Part shown: piece after piece, positions 47,932 to 56,536 of the stretch
Numbering within the stretch: position 1 is the first letter of the stretch
Layout of the letters: each line of letters opens with the position of its first letter
Source of the DNA: Bacteroides congonensis
Lineage (GTDB): Bacteria; Bacteroidota; Bacteroidia; Bacteroidales; Bacteroidaceae
DNA length: 64,000 nucleotides
Assembly (NCBI RefSeq): GCF_900130125.1
Contig: NZ_FQXY01000011.1
Span: forward strand, 1,788,905-1,852,904
Direction: 5' to 3'
Notes under the pieces: generated by a model
Database searches by the model: none
What the model saw: only the letters and a program-made list of their open reading frames with translations
Told to the model about the DNA's origin: nothing
Translations under genes and position numbers: made by a program

Positions 47932-49647
47932 ATGGAAGTACAAAACATTAGAATTGACCTTATTAGTCCTTCTCCTTTGAATCCGAGAAAGACTTTTGAT
48001 GAAGCAGCTCTTGAAGAGCTCGCAAGCAACATTGAAAAGCAAGGCTTATTGCAGCCTATCACCGTCAGGGTAGCCAAATCCGAAGATTTTACTGACTTAG
48101 AGACTGGCGGTGTTACGACAATTCCCTGTTCGTATGAAATTGTTTGCGGTGAGCGTCGTTTTCGGGCTGTGTCACTTTTGAAAGCAAAGGAAGATGAAGC
48201 GAATGTTGCAAAAATCAAAGCCCATCGAAAAAAGTCGGAAAAATTTCAGACAATATCCTGCATTGTCAGAGAAATGACAGATGATGAGGCTTTTGAAGCG
48301 ATGATTACCGAGAATCTTCAAAGAAAAGATGTTGATCCCATCGAAGAAGCTTTTGCCTTTGCGCAGTTGACTGAGAAAGGACGGACTTTGGAAGATATTG
48401 CTCTTAAATTTGGAAAGTCTACTCGTTTTGTCTTTGACCGTATAAAGCTAAACGGTCTTATCCCGGAACTGAAAGAACGTGTAAGAAATGGAGACATACC
48501 ATTATCCGGTGCTATGATTCTTTCAAAACTTGACGAAGAAACTCAAAAGGAGTTCAATGAGGAAGAAGATGAACAATGCACGACATCTATGATACGTGAC
48601 TATGTTAGTAATTCCTTTTTAGAACTGGATAAAGCGGATTGGATTAAAGAAGACGCTGACAATTGGGAAAATGGCGAATTTAAGCAGTGCTCTCAATGTG
48701 AATCTAATACCTGTAATCATGGTTGTTTGTTCTATGAGATGAATAATAAGAATGCTCGCTGTATCAATGCTGCCTGTTTTTATAGAAAGCGGATTGCATA
48801 TGTAATCCGAAAGATTCTGCTTGAGAGTGAGAATCTTGTTAAAGTAGGTGAACCTTTTTCATTCGGAAAAACTGTTATTGTAGCAAAAGCAGAATATTAT
48901 TGGAGTGATGAAAGAAAAGCACAATATGAAAGTGCTTTAGAAGCCGTAAAGCAACTTGGATTTGAAGTAGTTAATCCAGATGAGGTGTTTAGGAGTTTAT
49001 GTTATTATAGTGCTGATGATGAACGGACACTAAAAATGCTTGATGAAGGTGAAATTTATCGCTGTATCTCATTCTTTGGTAATTATAATCCAGAATTTAA
49101 TATAAAATTCTATTACACAAAGAAAGAACTGGTTTCTAGTACTGCCGCTGTTGCCGATCTAAAAGAGATAGAAAGGGAAAAAATAAACGCCCAATTAAAA
49201 AGAGCGAAGGATATAGTCAAGGAGAAGTCTGCTGAAGAAATGCGCAAGTGGGCGCAAGAGAAAACATATTATCAGAGAACAAAAGAATTCTCTGAAAATG
49301 AACAACTTGTTTTTGATGTGCTGGTTCTTAGCGGTTGTAGCAGTACTTATCTTGAAAAACTGAATTTGAAAAAATGGAATGGTGAGAGTGATTTTGTAAA
49401 TTATGTCAAGAACAACCAAGCTGACCGACACCAATGGTATAGAGCCTTTATTGCTGAATGCTTATCATCGAATAATGTGAATTTCTACTCCTATTTGCAA
49501 AAGTGTCAGAAAATCCTTTTTGCAGAACAATATCCGGATGATTTCAAAGCGCTCTCTAAGAAACTTGCGGATTCATATGATAAGAAAGAAAAGAAGCTCA
49601 AAGAAAGACTGAAAGAACTAAATAACGATAACACAGAGGAAGCCTAG
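47932..49647 (+). CDS. large ParB/Spo0J-like protein
   Basis: 571 residues. The N-terminal ParB/sulfiredoxin fold is clear (LISPSPLNPRKTFDEAALEE, then CGERRFRAVSLLKA, then MITENLQRKDVDPIEEAFAF) and is followed by an HTH KorB-like segment (TLEDIALKFGKSTRFVFDRI). The remaining about 350 residues have a Cys cluster (CSQCESNTCNHGCLF, then CINAACF), a possible zinc site, and a helical tail. No ParA partner is present, so segregation is unlikely; phage ParB-like proteins also act as nucleases or in DNA modification. Confidence 0.82.
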   Translation: MEVQNIRIDLISPSPLNPRKTFDEAALEELASNIEKQGLLQPITVRVAKSEDFTDLETGGVTTIPCSYEIVCGERRFRAVSLLKAKEDEANVAKIKAHRKKSEKFQTISCIVREMTDDEAFEAMITENLQRKDVDPIEEAFAFAQLTEKGRTLEDIALKFGKSTRFVFDRIKLNGLIPELKERVRNGDIPLSGAMILSKLDEETQKEFNEEEDEQCTTSMIRDYVSNSFLELDKADWIKEDADNWENGEFKQCSQCESNTCNHGCLFYEMNNKNARCINAACFYRKRIAYVIRKILLESENLVKVGEPFSFGKTVIVAKAEYYWSDERKAQYESALEAVKQLGFEVVNPDEVFRSLCYYSADDERTLKMLDEGEIYRCISFFGNYNPEFNIKFYYTKKELVSSTAAVADLKEIEREKINAQLKRAKDIVKEKSAEEMRKWAQEKTYYQRTKEFSENEQLVFDVLVLSGCSSTYLEKLNLKKWNGESDFVNYVKNNQADRHQWYRAFIAECLSSNNVNFYSYLQKCQKILFAEQYPDDFKALSKKLADSYDKKEKKLKERLKELNNDNTEEA

Positions 49648-49674
49648 TGGTTTCCTCTCTTTATTGACGCACTT

Positions 49675-50439
49675 ATGAAAACGTGGACTGACGAACAACT
49701 TGCTATACTTGACAGTGAGTACCCGACTGCTGATTTAAAAGAACTTGCTAGGCGTCTTGATAAAACACTTAGTGCTGTTAAAACAAAGGCCTTGATTCGA
49801 AAACTTAGGCGCTCTCCGAGAATCTCGTTTTGGAATAGTGAGAGACTTGATAAATTGAAAAAGTTGTATCCCAATCATACTAATGAGGAAATAGCACAGA
49901 TATTAGGTATCACTTATTCTGCTGTAAATGGAATTGCATTTAAATTACGGCTCTTTAAATCTAAAGAATTTAAATTTCAATGCGCTTCTAAAAGCTTCTT
50001 TCCCAAAGGCCACCAACCGATGAACAAGGGACGTAAGCAAACGGAATATATGTCAGAGGAACAATTAGCAAAAACGAAAGCTACTCGATTTAAGAAAGGA
50101 CATATCCCAAAAAATCATAAACCAGTCGGTTATGAACGCATAACTCGTGACGGTTACATTGAAGTGAAAACTGCCGAACCGAATGTCTTTGAACTTAAAC
50201 ATCGGCTTGTATGGATTGAGCATAATGGAGAAATCCCCCCTGGTTATAATATTCAGTTTAAGGATGGCAACAGGCAAAACGTTTCCATTGAGAACCTTTA
50301 CATGATTAGTCGTTCTGAACAATTAAAAAAAGAGAATTCTTTGTATGCCCGATATCCGGAAGATGTTCAGTACCTAATCAAGCTAAAAGGAGCTTTGAAT
50401 AGACAAATTAATAAAGCAACAAAAAAGAATGAATCATGA
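49675..50439 (+). CDS. HNH endonuclease with N-terminal Myb/SANT-like repeats
   Basis: 254 residues. Two DNA-binding Myb-like repeats at the start (WTDEQLAILDSEYPTADLKE; LKKLYPNHTNEEIAQILGIT), then an HNH_3 domain near the C-terminus (ELKHRLVWIEHNGEIPPGYN, then FKDGNRQNVSIENLYMISR). This resembles free-standing homing endonucleases of phages or a phage HNH used in packaging. Lone gene in the operon; 27 bp after the ParB-like gene. Confidence 0.85.
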   Translation: MKTWTDEQLAILDSEYPTADLKELARRLDKTLSAVKTKALIRKLRRSPRISFWNSERLDKLKKLYPNHTNEEIAQILGITYSAVNGIAFKLRLFKSKEFKFQCASKSFFPKGHQPMNKGRKQTEYMSEEQLAKTKATRFKKGHIPKNHKPVGYERITRDGYIEVKTAEPNVFELKHRLVWIEHNGEIPPGYNIQFKDGNRQNVSIENLYMISRSEQLKKENSLYARYPEDVQYLIKLKGALNRQINKATKKNES

Positions 50440-50876
50440 CTGATGGAGCAATAGATAGATTGAAAGAAATGGTTAATAAACCATTCCTTTATCAGAATGA
50501 AGAAGTTGTAATTCTCAATTACTGTGACGGTACCGGTGATGATGGTACCGAAGTTGAGATATACTTGAATAATGGCAAAGTGTTAGTGTTTAGTATGTTT
50601 GATTTGGCTTCCAAGTTGAACCGTTTCCGGCCAATAACAAATACTGTTGTCGTGTTGGCAAATGAACGGTTGAATAAGGTGTCTACAGTGAACCCTACCA
50701 TTTTACAAGATTTGAGGAATTTGGTTCTTCAACAAATTAAGGATGTGAAAGAAGATCCTAGTAAAGTGAGCCAAGCAAAACAAGTTTTCCAAGGGGTTAA
50801 TACCGTAATCAATCTTGCCAAAACAGAATTGGAATACAGGAAGTATTTGGATACAACAGACCCTCAAAATAAATAA
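50436..50876 (+). CDS. hypothetical phage protein
   Basis: 146 residues (MTDGAIDRLKEMVNKPFLYQ, then VEIYLNNGKVLVFSMFDLAS, then helical). Mixed beta and helix; no family recognised. Overlaps the HNH gene by 4 bp. A 21-codon frame at 50883-50948 (MLIDKEYVHWFHIRDQPNRI) follows but has weak support. Confidence 0.6.
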   Translation: MTDGAIDRLKEMVNKPFLYQNEEVVILNYCDGTGDDGTEVEIYLNNGKVLVFSMFDLASKLNRFRPITNTVVVLANERLNKVSTVNPTILQDLRNLVLQQIKDVKEDPSKVSQAKQVFQGVNTVINLAKTELEYRKYLDTTDPQNK

Positions 50877-50982
50877 TTAGTATGCTGATAGATAAAGAAT
50901 ATGTTCATTGGTTTCACATCAGAGACCAACCTAATAGAATCGTGTGAGATTATTCATAGTCTAACAATTTAACCCGATCGAT

Positions 50983-51276
50983 ATGATAACATTGAATAGG
51001 TTTGCCCAGAGATGCTTGAATATCATGAGGAAACGCTTTAAGATGAATGAGCATAGCTCAAGAAAAGCGTTTAGCATAAGAATTGAAGCCGTTTGGAGAA
51101 AATTCGATATTGCTTCTAAATATAGGAGTGATAATCTTCCTAAATATTCGGAAGATGAAGAATTAGCAGCCGAGATGATAATTTACCTTGTTGCCTATTT
51201 AAAAAGATTTGGTTGTGAGGACATTGAACAGCTTATCAAAGATAAGATAGAGTTCGATGATAGAAAAAATGATTAG
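50983..51276 (+). CDS. hypothetical phage protein
   Basis: 97 residues, helical and basic at the start (MITLNRFAQRCLNIMRKRFK), acidic at the end. No family recognised. Confidence 0.6.
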   Translation: MITLNRFAQRCLNIMRKRFKMNEHSSRKAFSIRIEAVWRKFDIASKYRSDNLPKYSEDEELAAEMIIYLVAYLKRFGCEDIEQLIKDKIEFDDRKND

Positions 51277-51292
51277 GTGTTGTTACTGACTG

Positions 51293-51320
51293 TTTGTGTT
51301 GTTGATTTTGTGTTGTTGAT
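51293..51320 (+). repeat. 14-bp direct repeat in a leader
   Basis: TTTGTGTTGTTGAT is repeated immediately (51293-51306 and 51307-51320), 16 bp before the start of the ParB-domain gene. It may be a regulator site or RNA element. Confidence 0.5.
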
Positions 51321-51336
51321 TTTAATATAGTTAGTT

Positions 51337-51993
51337 ATGACAGAGATTATTCAAGTCTGCCTACTTGATTTTAATAAGGGGCAGCTCACGGGATTGCCGA
51401 AAAATCCACGTTTTTTTCGTGATTACCGCTTTGAAGCGATGAAGAAAAGCATTCAGGATTCACCAGAGATGCTTGAGCTTCGAGAACTTATAGTTTTTCC
51501 CTACAATGATGGCAGATATATTGTTGTTTGTGGTAATTTACGTTTGCGAGCTTGCAAGGAGTTAGGTTATAAAGAACTGCCTTGTAAAATTCTGGCACCT
51601 GATACCCCCGTTAAGAAGTTGAGGGAATATGCCACTAAAGATAATGTCAATTTTGGTGAGAATGATTTGGACGTTATGGAAAACGAGTGGAATAAGGCGG
51701 AACTCCAAGATTGGGGCATCGAATTTGCCCCGGAGAAGAAAGAGGATGAATTTAAAGAGCGCTTCGATGCCATCACGGATGATACAGCCATTTATCCTCT
51801 CATTCCAAAGTATGACGAAAAACATGAGTTGTTTATCATCACCTCAAGTAATGAGGTAGATAGTAATTGGCTTCGTGAAAGGCTGGATATGCAGCACATG
51901 AAGTCGTACAAGACCGGGAAAGTAAGTAAGAGTAATGTAATCGACATAAAAGACGTTCGCCATGCCTTGCAAAATAGTAATACCAAGTCATAA
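51337..51993 (+). CDS. ParB N-terminal domain protein
   Basis: 218 residues. The ParB/sulfiredoxin core is present: FRDYRFEAMKKSIQDSPEML, then YIVVCGNLRLRACKELGYKE, then KDNVNFGENDLDVMENEW. The C-terminus (YPLIPKYDEKHELFIITSSN) looks like the tail seen in phage ParB-like proteins associated with DNA base modification. Overlaps the glycosyltransferase-like gene by 32 bp, so the two are coupled. Confidence 0.75.
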   Translation: MTEIIQVCLLDFNKGQLTGLPKNPRFFRDYRFEAMKKSIQDSPEMLELRELIVFPYNDGRYIVVCGNLRLRACKELGYKELPCKILAPDTPVKKLREYATKDNVNFGENDLDVMENEWNKAELQDWGIEFAPEKKEDEFKERFDAITDDTAIYPLIPKYDEKHELFIITSSNEVDSNWLRERLDMQHMKSYKTGKVSKSNVIDIKDVRHALQNSNTKS

Positions 51994-52714
51994 GCGCCAT
52001 GACCGGGTGTTCGCTAAAAAGTTGGTGAACGATCCTATCATTTGCGTTGCTGAAAGTCAAGCTGACTTGTACCAGCAGTTTAACCCGGAATGTGAAATAG
52101 TTACTCATCCGGACGATGTAATCGGCCTCATCCCTAAACGTAATTGGATGGCGAAACATTTTGGTGAGCTCTTCATGCTCGATGATGATGTCCATGCCTG
52201 TAAACCTATTTATGCGGAAAAAGGAGAACCTAGCCGGATAAAGGATAAAGATAAGATAACTAACATCATTCAGTCATTATATGAAATGGCCAGTATGATG
52301 GATGTTCATCTGTTTGGCTTCACCGCTCGAATATCGCCGGTTATGTATGATGAATCCGCTTTTCTTTCTCTTTCGAAAATGATAACCGGTTGTAGCTATG
52401 GAGTAATCTATAACAAAAACACCTGGTGGAACGAGGAAATACGTTTGAAGGAAGATTTTTGGATTTCTTGTTATATGAAGTACAAAGAGCGTAAGGTTTT
52501 AACCGATTTGCGGTATAATTTTGAGCAAAAGAACACTTTTGTAAACGCTGGTGGGCTTGCTTCTATAAGGAATCAGGAAGAGGAACGTAAATCTATCCTC
52601 TTTATCAAAAAGAATTTTGGTGATAGTATTTTGCTAAAGAGTGCAACCACTAATGGGAAAGACAAAACAAAGCAGCTCGTTCAATATAATATATCATGCA
52701 AATTCAAATTCTAA
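51962..52714 (+). CDS. GT-A fold glycosyltransferase-like protein (TAGT-like)
   Basis: 250 residues. Start IVIPSHKRHDRV (GT-A first strand), then FMLDDDVHACK (the DxD-type metal site), then a C-terminal block MITGCSYGVIYNKNTWWNEE and KEDFWISCYMKYKERKVL with an acidic catalytic-type residue. The pattern fits glycosyltransferases that act on modified DNA bases in phages. Overlap with the ParB-domain gene points the same way. No base-modifying oxygenase is in the window, so the substrate is uncertain. Confidence 0.6.
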   Translation: MPCKIVIPSHKRHDRVFAKKLVNDPIICVAESQADLYQQFNPECEIVTHPDDVIGLIPKRNWMAKHFGELFMLDDDVHACKPIYAEKGEPSRIKDKDKITNIIQSLYEMASMMDVHLFGFTARISPVMYDESAFLSLSKMITGCSYGVIYNKNTWWNEEIRLKEDFWISCYMKYKERKVLTDLRYNFEQKNTFVNAGGLASIRNQEEERKSILFIKKNFGDSILLKSATTNGKDKTKQLVQYNISCKFKF

Positions 52715-52728
52715 TAGTCTGTAAAAAA

Positions 52729-52812
52729 GGCGTTTAAATGGCGTCCATTCTGTTTGTCATATTCGCCTTTTTTAGCTAACTTTACTGATGTAATAAACTA
52801 AAAGTCAAACCA
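52729..52812 (+). promoter_or_regulatory. repeated phage promoter, copy C
   Basis: GGCG at 52729 and 52740, TTTG at 52753-52756, 20 bp, TAACTTTA at 52777-52784, leader AAGTCAAACCA near 52802-52812. The spacer sequence differs from copies A, B and D, so the shared boxes stand out as the selected parts. Confidence 0.8.
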
Positions 52813-52825
52813 TTAAATTAGAATT

Positions 52826-53401
52826 ATGATTATAAGAACAGTTTGCGGATATGATTTCTTTGAGGTGAGTTCTGCAATGCAGAAAGCCATTAGGCGAGCC
52901 GACACCGGGGTAGCCGGCTTTTTTGCATTGGAACTTTGGGCGAGTGGGTACCGCGACTATGTGTGGAAGCGTCTGTTTACCATTAGTGCTGAAGATTGCT
53001 ATGGAATCATTACTAAAGAGATAGAAGCATTGTGGCAGGGGCATGAGCTGGTAAACAAGACTGCTACTGAACCCAAAGGGAGGATATTTGTTAGTAAAGC
53101 TGTTATTCTCCTTTGTGAATGTAGAAAGAATCGTGATGCGGATCATTTGCAAAACTTCATCTATGATAGAAAGGATATTGATATAGAAAAGTGGATAAAT
53201 GATGTCAGGCGTTATCCTATTCCTATTCCAGATTACACTTTCGATGTACATACACGAAAGGGTAAAAAAAATGGGAGAACCAAAGAAGAATTCTTTCAGG
53301 AAGAATACAAGGCGTTACAACCTCGTGTTCCTGGTTTATTCGATGATTTGGTTCAACCCAGTCAACCAAAGTTATTTAATGATGAAACCACGGCTAAGTA
53401 G
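52826..53401 (+). CDS. RarA/MgsA C-terminal-like protein
   Basis: 191 residues. The block FFEVSSAMQKAIRRADTGVA, then ALELWASGYRDYVWKRLFTI, resembles the C-terminal tetramerisation domain of RarA/MgsA without the AAA+ part. The tail contains QPKLF (QxxLF), a sliding-clamp-binding type motif. It probably binds the host clamp or clamp loader at phage forks; inference. First gene of operon C. Confidence 0.65.
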   Translation: MIIRTVCGYDFFEVSSAMQKAIRRADTGVAGFFALELWASGYRDYVWKRLFTISAEDCYGIITKEIEALWQGHELVNKTATEPKGRIFVSKAVILLCECRKNRDADHLQNFIYDRKDIDIEKWINDVRRYPIPIPDYTFDVHTRKGKKNGRTKEEFFQEEYKALQPRVPGLFDDLVQPSQPKLFNDETTAK

Positions 53402-53451
53402 CTGTGGTTTCTCATTTTTCATATAAGTCAAACCAATTTAATTAAAAAAAA

Positions 53452-54102
53452 ATGAACACGTATTACAAATTTGCGCCAAATGTATTTTTGGCAAAGTGTG
53501 ATGAGAAGCACGAAAAAGGTGAAACTATTGAGGTTACCACCAAGTATGGTAAGGAGAACGAAAGTATAGTATTTAACCTAATCTTCGAGAAAGATGGGTT
53601 TTACTATTACTCTATCGTTAGAGCTGACGGCTTTAATGTTCAAGAATGGGCTAAGCAAAGAGCGGAACGCAGGCATGAATGGGCGTCATCGGCAGTACAA
53701 AAAAGTAATGAGTATTTTCAGAAATCAAATAAACATCGCGATTTCCTTTCTTTGGGTGAGCCTATCAAAGTTGGACACCATAGCGAACGAGGACATCGCA
53801 AAATGATAGATGATGCCTGGAATAACATGGGGAAAAGCGTTGAGTTTAGCGATAAGGCTGCCGAACATGAAAGAGTTGCGAAGTATTGGGAAAAAAGGGC
53901 TAATACGATAAACTTGTCCATGCCGGAAAGTATAGATTTCTACGAACATAAGTTGGAACAAGCAAAAGAATATCATGAAGGATTGAAGTCCGGCAAATAT
54001 CCACGTAGCCACTCTTACACTCTCACTTATGCAAAAAAAGAAGTGAATGAGTTGCAAAAGAAATACGAACTTGCAGTAAAGCTGTGGGGCGATGTTTACT
54101 AA
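53452..54102 (+). CDS. DUF3560 domain protein
   Basis: 216 residues. The DUF3560 signature is readable: AEQRAERRHEWASSAVQKSN type block (KQRAERRHEWASSAVQKS), then FLSLGEPIKVGHHSERGHRK, then MGKSVEFSDKAAEHERVAKY. The family is common on plasmids and phages; function unknown. Preceded by a copy of the leader motif AAGTCAAACCA (about 53427-53437) without the full promoter. Confidence 0.82.
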   Translation: MNTYYKFAPNVFLAKCDEKHEKGETIEVTTKYGKENESIVFNLIFEKDGFYYYSIVRADGFNVQEWAKQRAERRHEWASSAVQKSNEYFQKSNKHRDFLSLGEPIKVGHHSERGHRKMIDDAWNNMGKSVEFSDKAAEHERVAKYWEKRANTINLSMPESIDFYEHKLEQAKEYHEGLKSGKYPRSHSYTLTYAKKEVNELQKKYELAVKLWGDVY

Positions 54103-54127
54103 TCTGTAGTATCTCAAATAATTTACT

Positions 54128-54592
54128 ATGAGAGAATTATCAAAAGAAACCTCATTACAAAGGGTAATGAGGGCTTCAGGTCGTGTACCTGTACAATGCT
54201 CATGCAGTGTTTGTAAACAACAATGTCATACGCCATGTTTAGGTACTCCTGATGATATTGAACGAATTATTGATGCAGGTTATGCCGACAGGTTAGCGCT
54301 GACGAACTGGGCTGCTGGTATATTCTTAGGGGTTATTAATATTGCTATTCCGATGATTCAGCCCGTTGCTAGTAAGGAGTATTGTGCTTTTTTCGAGAAT
54401 GGACTGTGTATCTTACATGATAAGGGTTTGAAGCCCACTGAAGGACGTTTGTCTCATCACACTGTCAGGAAGGATAACTTCAATCCTGCTATGAGTATTG
54501 CTTGGAACGTTGCAAAAGAATGGCTGATGCCGGAGAATGAGGATGTACTTTCTCGTGTAGTAAATAAATTCTTGAATGCGAGGAAGCCATGA
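54128..54592 (+). CDS. cysteine-cluster protein (YkgJ-like)
   Basis: 154 residues. Cysteines in CSCSVCKQQCHTPC and later CAFFENGLCILHDKG fit a zinc or iron-sulfur binding YkgJ-type cluster. Role unknown; overlaps the next zinc-finger gene by 4 bp. Confidence 0.65.
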   Translation: MRELSKETSLQRVMRASGRVPVQCSCSVCKQQCHTPCLGTPDDIERIIDAGYADRLALTNWAAGIFLGVINIAIPMIQPVASKEYCAFFENGLCILHDKGLKPTEGRLSHHTVRKDNFNPAMSIAWNVAKEWLMPENEDVLSRVVNKFLNARKP

Positions 54593-54915
54593 ATGTGTGT
54601 CAATCAATACCTCGTAGAGATTGTAAAGTGTTTGCTAAATGTGGAGCAAAATCCTTATCACATTGCCGGCGGCACCGCGAAACTGATGAGAAGTGTAAAA
54701 GTTGTACTCTAATTCGTCGTAAGCCGCGTAATCGGATTATAGATGATTCAGGACGTGAAATGAAAAAATGTACCCATTGCGGAAATTACTTCTACTTGAA
54801 CCGGTTCTACAATCGTATAGTGGTGAGAAAAGGTAAGGAATATCATTTGTTGACTTCCTGGTGCCGTATGTGTATGTCACAGATTAATAATCAGAGGGCA
54901 AAGAAGAAAAAGTGA
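54589..54915 (+). CDS. zinc-finger phage protein
   Basis: 108 residues with three Cys pairs: CRRHRETDEKCKSC, MKKCTHCGNYF, and WCRMCMSQI. Basic, so likely nucleic-acid binding. No family recognised. Set between two Cys-rich genes. Confidence 0.6.
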   Translation: MNVCQSIPRRDCKVFAKCGAKSLSHCRRHRETDEKCKSCTLIRRKPRNRIIDDSGREMKKCTHCGNYFYLNRFYNRIVVRKGKEYHLLTSWCRMCMSQINNQRAKKKK

Positions 54916-54936
54916 CTTGTCTATTAAATTTTTTGT

Positions 54937-55644
54937 ATGAAATATTATGCTTCAGTCAGCTTTGGAAAGGATTCCTTGGCAATGCTTTTCATGCTAATAG
55001 ATAAAGGATATCAGTTGGATGAAGTCGTTTTCTATGATACAGGTATGGAATTTCAGGCAATCTATAACACTCGTGATGCTGTTCTTCCAATTCTTAAAAA
55101 ACTTGGCATTAAATATACAGAACTGCATCCGGAGCAACCTTTTCTTTGGACAATGTTTGAAAGGCCGGTTAAGAAAAGAGGGACCAATATTATCCATAAA
55201 AAAGGATATAGTTGGTGTGGGGGAACATGCCGGTGGGGAACGAGTGAAAAACTTCATGCGTTGAAAGCTCACACAAAAGACGGAATTGATTATGTCGGTA
55301 TTGCTGCCGATGAGATCCATCGCTTTGAAAAGGAAAAACGACCAAATCGGGTTTTACCACTTCGTGATTGGGGCATTACTGAAGCAGATGCACTCCAGTA
55401 TTGTTACACAAAAGGCTTTGTTTGGCATGAGGATGGAGTAAGGCTATATGAGCTACTTGATCGTGTGAGTTGCTGGTGTTGTGGAAATAAGAACTTGAAG
55501 GAGTTGAAGAATATGTATTTGTACCTTCCATGGTATTGGAAAAAGCTGAAAGAACTTCAGTTAAATACCGATAGGCCCTATCGGCGTAATAGTGGAGAAA
55601 CCATTTTTGATTTAGAGGAAAGATTTAAACGTGAAATGCAATAG
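54937..55644 (+). CDS. PAPS reductase family PP-loop protein
   Basis: 235 residues. PP-loop ATP site SVSFGKDSLAMLF, then YDTGMEFQAIYNTRD, GCGGTCRWGTSEK-like Cys region (WCGGTCRWGTSEKLHALK), and a later CWCCGNKN cluster. In phages this family is linked to DNA modification (sulfur or amide chemistry) and to defence evasion rather than to sulfate reduction. It is not next to cys genes. Substrate unknown. Confidence 0.8.
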   Translation: MKYYASVSFGKDSLAMLFMLIDKGYQLDEVVFYDTGMEFQAIYNTRDAVLPILKKLGIKYTELHPEQPFLWTMFERPVKKRGTNIIHKKGYSWCGGTCRWGTSEKLHALKAHTKDGIDYVGIAADEIHRFEKEKRPNRVLPLRDWGITEADALQYCYTKGFVWHEDGVRLYELLDRVSCWCCGNKNLKELKNMYLYLPWYWKKLKELQLNTDRPYRRNSGETIFDLEERFKREMQ

Positions 55645-55655
55645 AAAGAGTTATT

Positions 55656-56204
55656 ATGATTCCCATATATGTAAATGGAAAAGATTATTATAATCGAGAA
55701 GAAGCACTTGCTGCTTGGTTCGAGGAATGGTTAATGAAACAAGACTTTGAGCAAGACCTTATTGACCGGGAGAAAGAGCTTGAATATCGAAGAACCCATC
55801 CAGATTGGGATATTCCCTACGTAATGTATGGAGTTCGTAAAAAACACAAGTCTATTAAGAAGAATGAAATAGCTGTGTTTTATGACTTGTTACCGAGACA
55901 AAAGCGTGCTCGTACTGCTGAAACGCACTGGTACAAAGTGCTATACAAGAGAAAGGCTACACCTGAAGAAGTAGCGTCACTCAAGGCAGGAGAATACACT
56001 CATAGATATTTGGTATATTCCCTGTTTATTGAGAAGAGGATGACTCTTGACAAGGCTTTGTCCCTTATAGTTGCCGATGACAAGTTGTTAGGCATTACTG
56101 ATAATACCATCTCTGAAATTGTAACAGCCTTTGAGACTTTCTTTAGCCGTAAGTTTAGAATTTATAAACCCGAATTTACAACCCAACTTAGTTTATTTAC
56201 GTAA
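55656..56204 (+). CDS. hypothetical phage protein with clamp-binding tail
   Basis: 182 residues, helical, charged (DFEQDLIDREKELEYRRTHP). The C-terminus ends QLSLFT, an exact match to the bacterial sliding-clamp-binding pentapeptide QL(S/D)LF. So it probably works on the replisome. No domain recognised. Confidence 0.65.
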   Translation: MIPIYVNGKDYYNREEALAAWFEEWLMKQDFEQDLIDREKELEYRRTHPDWDIPYVMYGVRKKHKSIKKNEIAVFYDLLPRQKRARTAETHWYKVLYKRKATPEEVASLKAGEYTHRYLVYSLFIEKRMTLDKALSLIVADDKLLGITDNTISEIVTAFETFFSRKFRIYKPEFTTQLSLFT

Positions 56205-56205
56205 T

Positions 56206-56448
56206 ATGAAAACAACAATTATTTCATGTGTGATTTTGTTTGTGTTCCTGTTATATGTAGGACACTTTTCTATAACAATCAAGCCGTTCACAGTCCAACT
56301 TCCATACTGGCATCGTTCGCTCGGACTGTTTTTGTTGTTCCTCTCTTTTATAGTGTATAATGCCGGTGAACATGCAAAAGGCTACCTTGATGGATTAAGA
56401 GAGAGTGAGAGAATAATACTTGAATTGTTGAAGAAAAAGACCGAGTAA
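56206..56448 (+). CDS. small phage membrane protein
   Basis: 80 residues from ATG 56206 (MKTTIISCVILFVFLLYVGH). Two membrane helices and a charged tail (GLRESERIILELLKKKTE). Last gene of operon C; overlaps promoter copy D. Confidence 0.55.
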   Translation: MKTTIISCVILFVFLLYVGHFSITIKPFTVQLPYWHRSLGLFLLFLSFIVYNAGEHAKGYLDGLRESERIILELLKKKTE

Positions 56449-56451
56449 AAT

Positions 56452-56520
56452 GGCGTTAAAATGGCGAAGTTTCTGTTTGCTAAATTTGTCAATAACGATT
56501 ACCTTTATAGACGTAAAGCA
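56452..56520 (+). promoter_or_regulatory. repeated phage promoter, copy D
   Basis: GGCG at 56452 and 56463, TTTG at 56476-56479, 20 bp, TACCTTTA at 56500-56507. The leader after it (AAAAGTCAATCAAC) is a diverged form of the AAGTCAAACCA motif. Confidence 0.78.
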
Positions 56521-56536
56521 TTAAAAGTCAATCAAC

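Noticed and set aside
47932..49647. Plasmid-type partition system
   Set aside because: No ParA-type ATPase gene or centromere-like repeats are nearby; the ParB-like protein lies in a phage operon.
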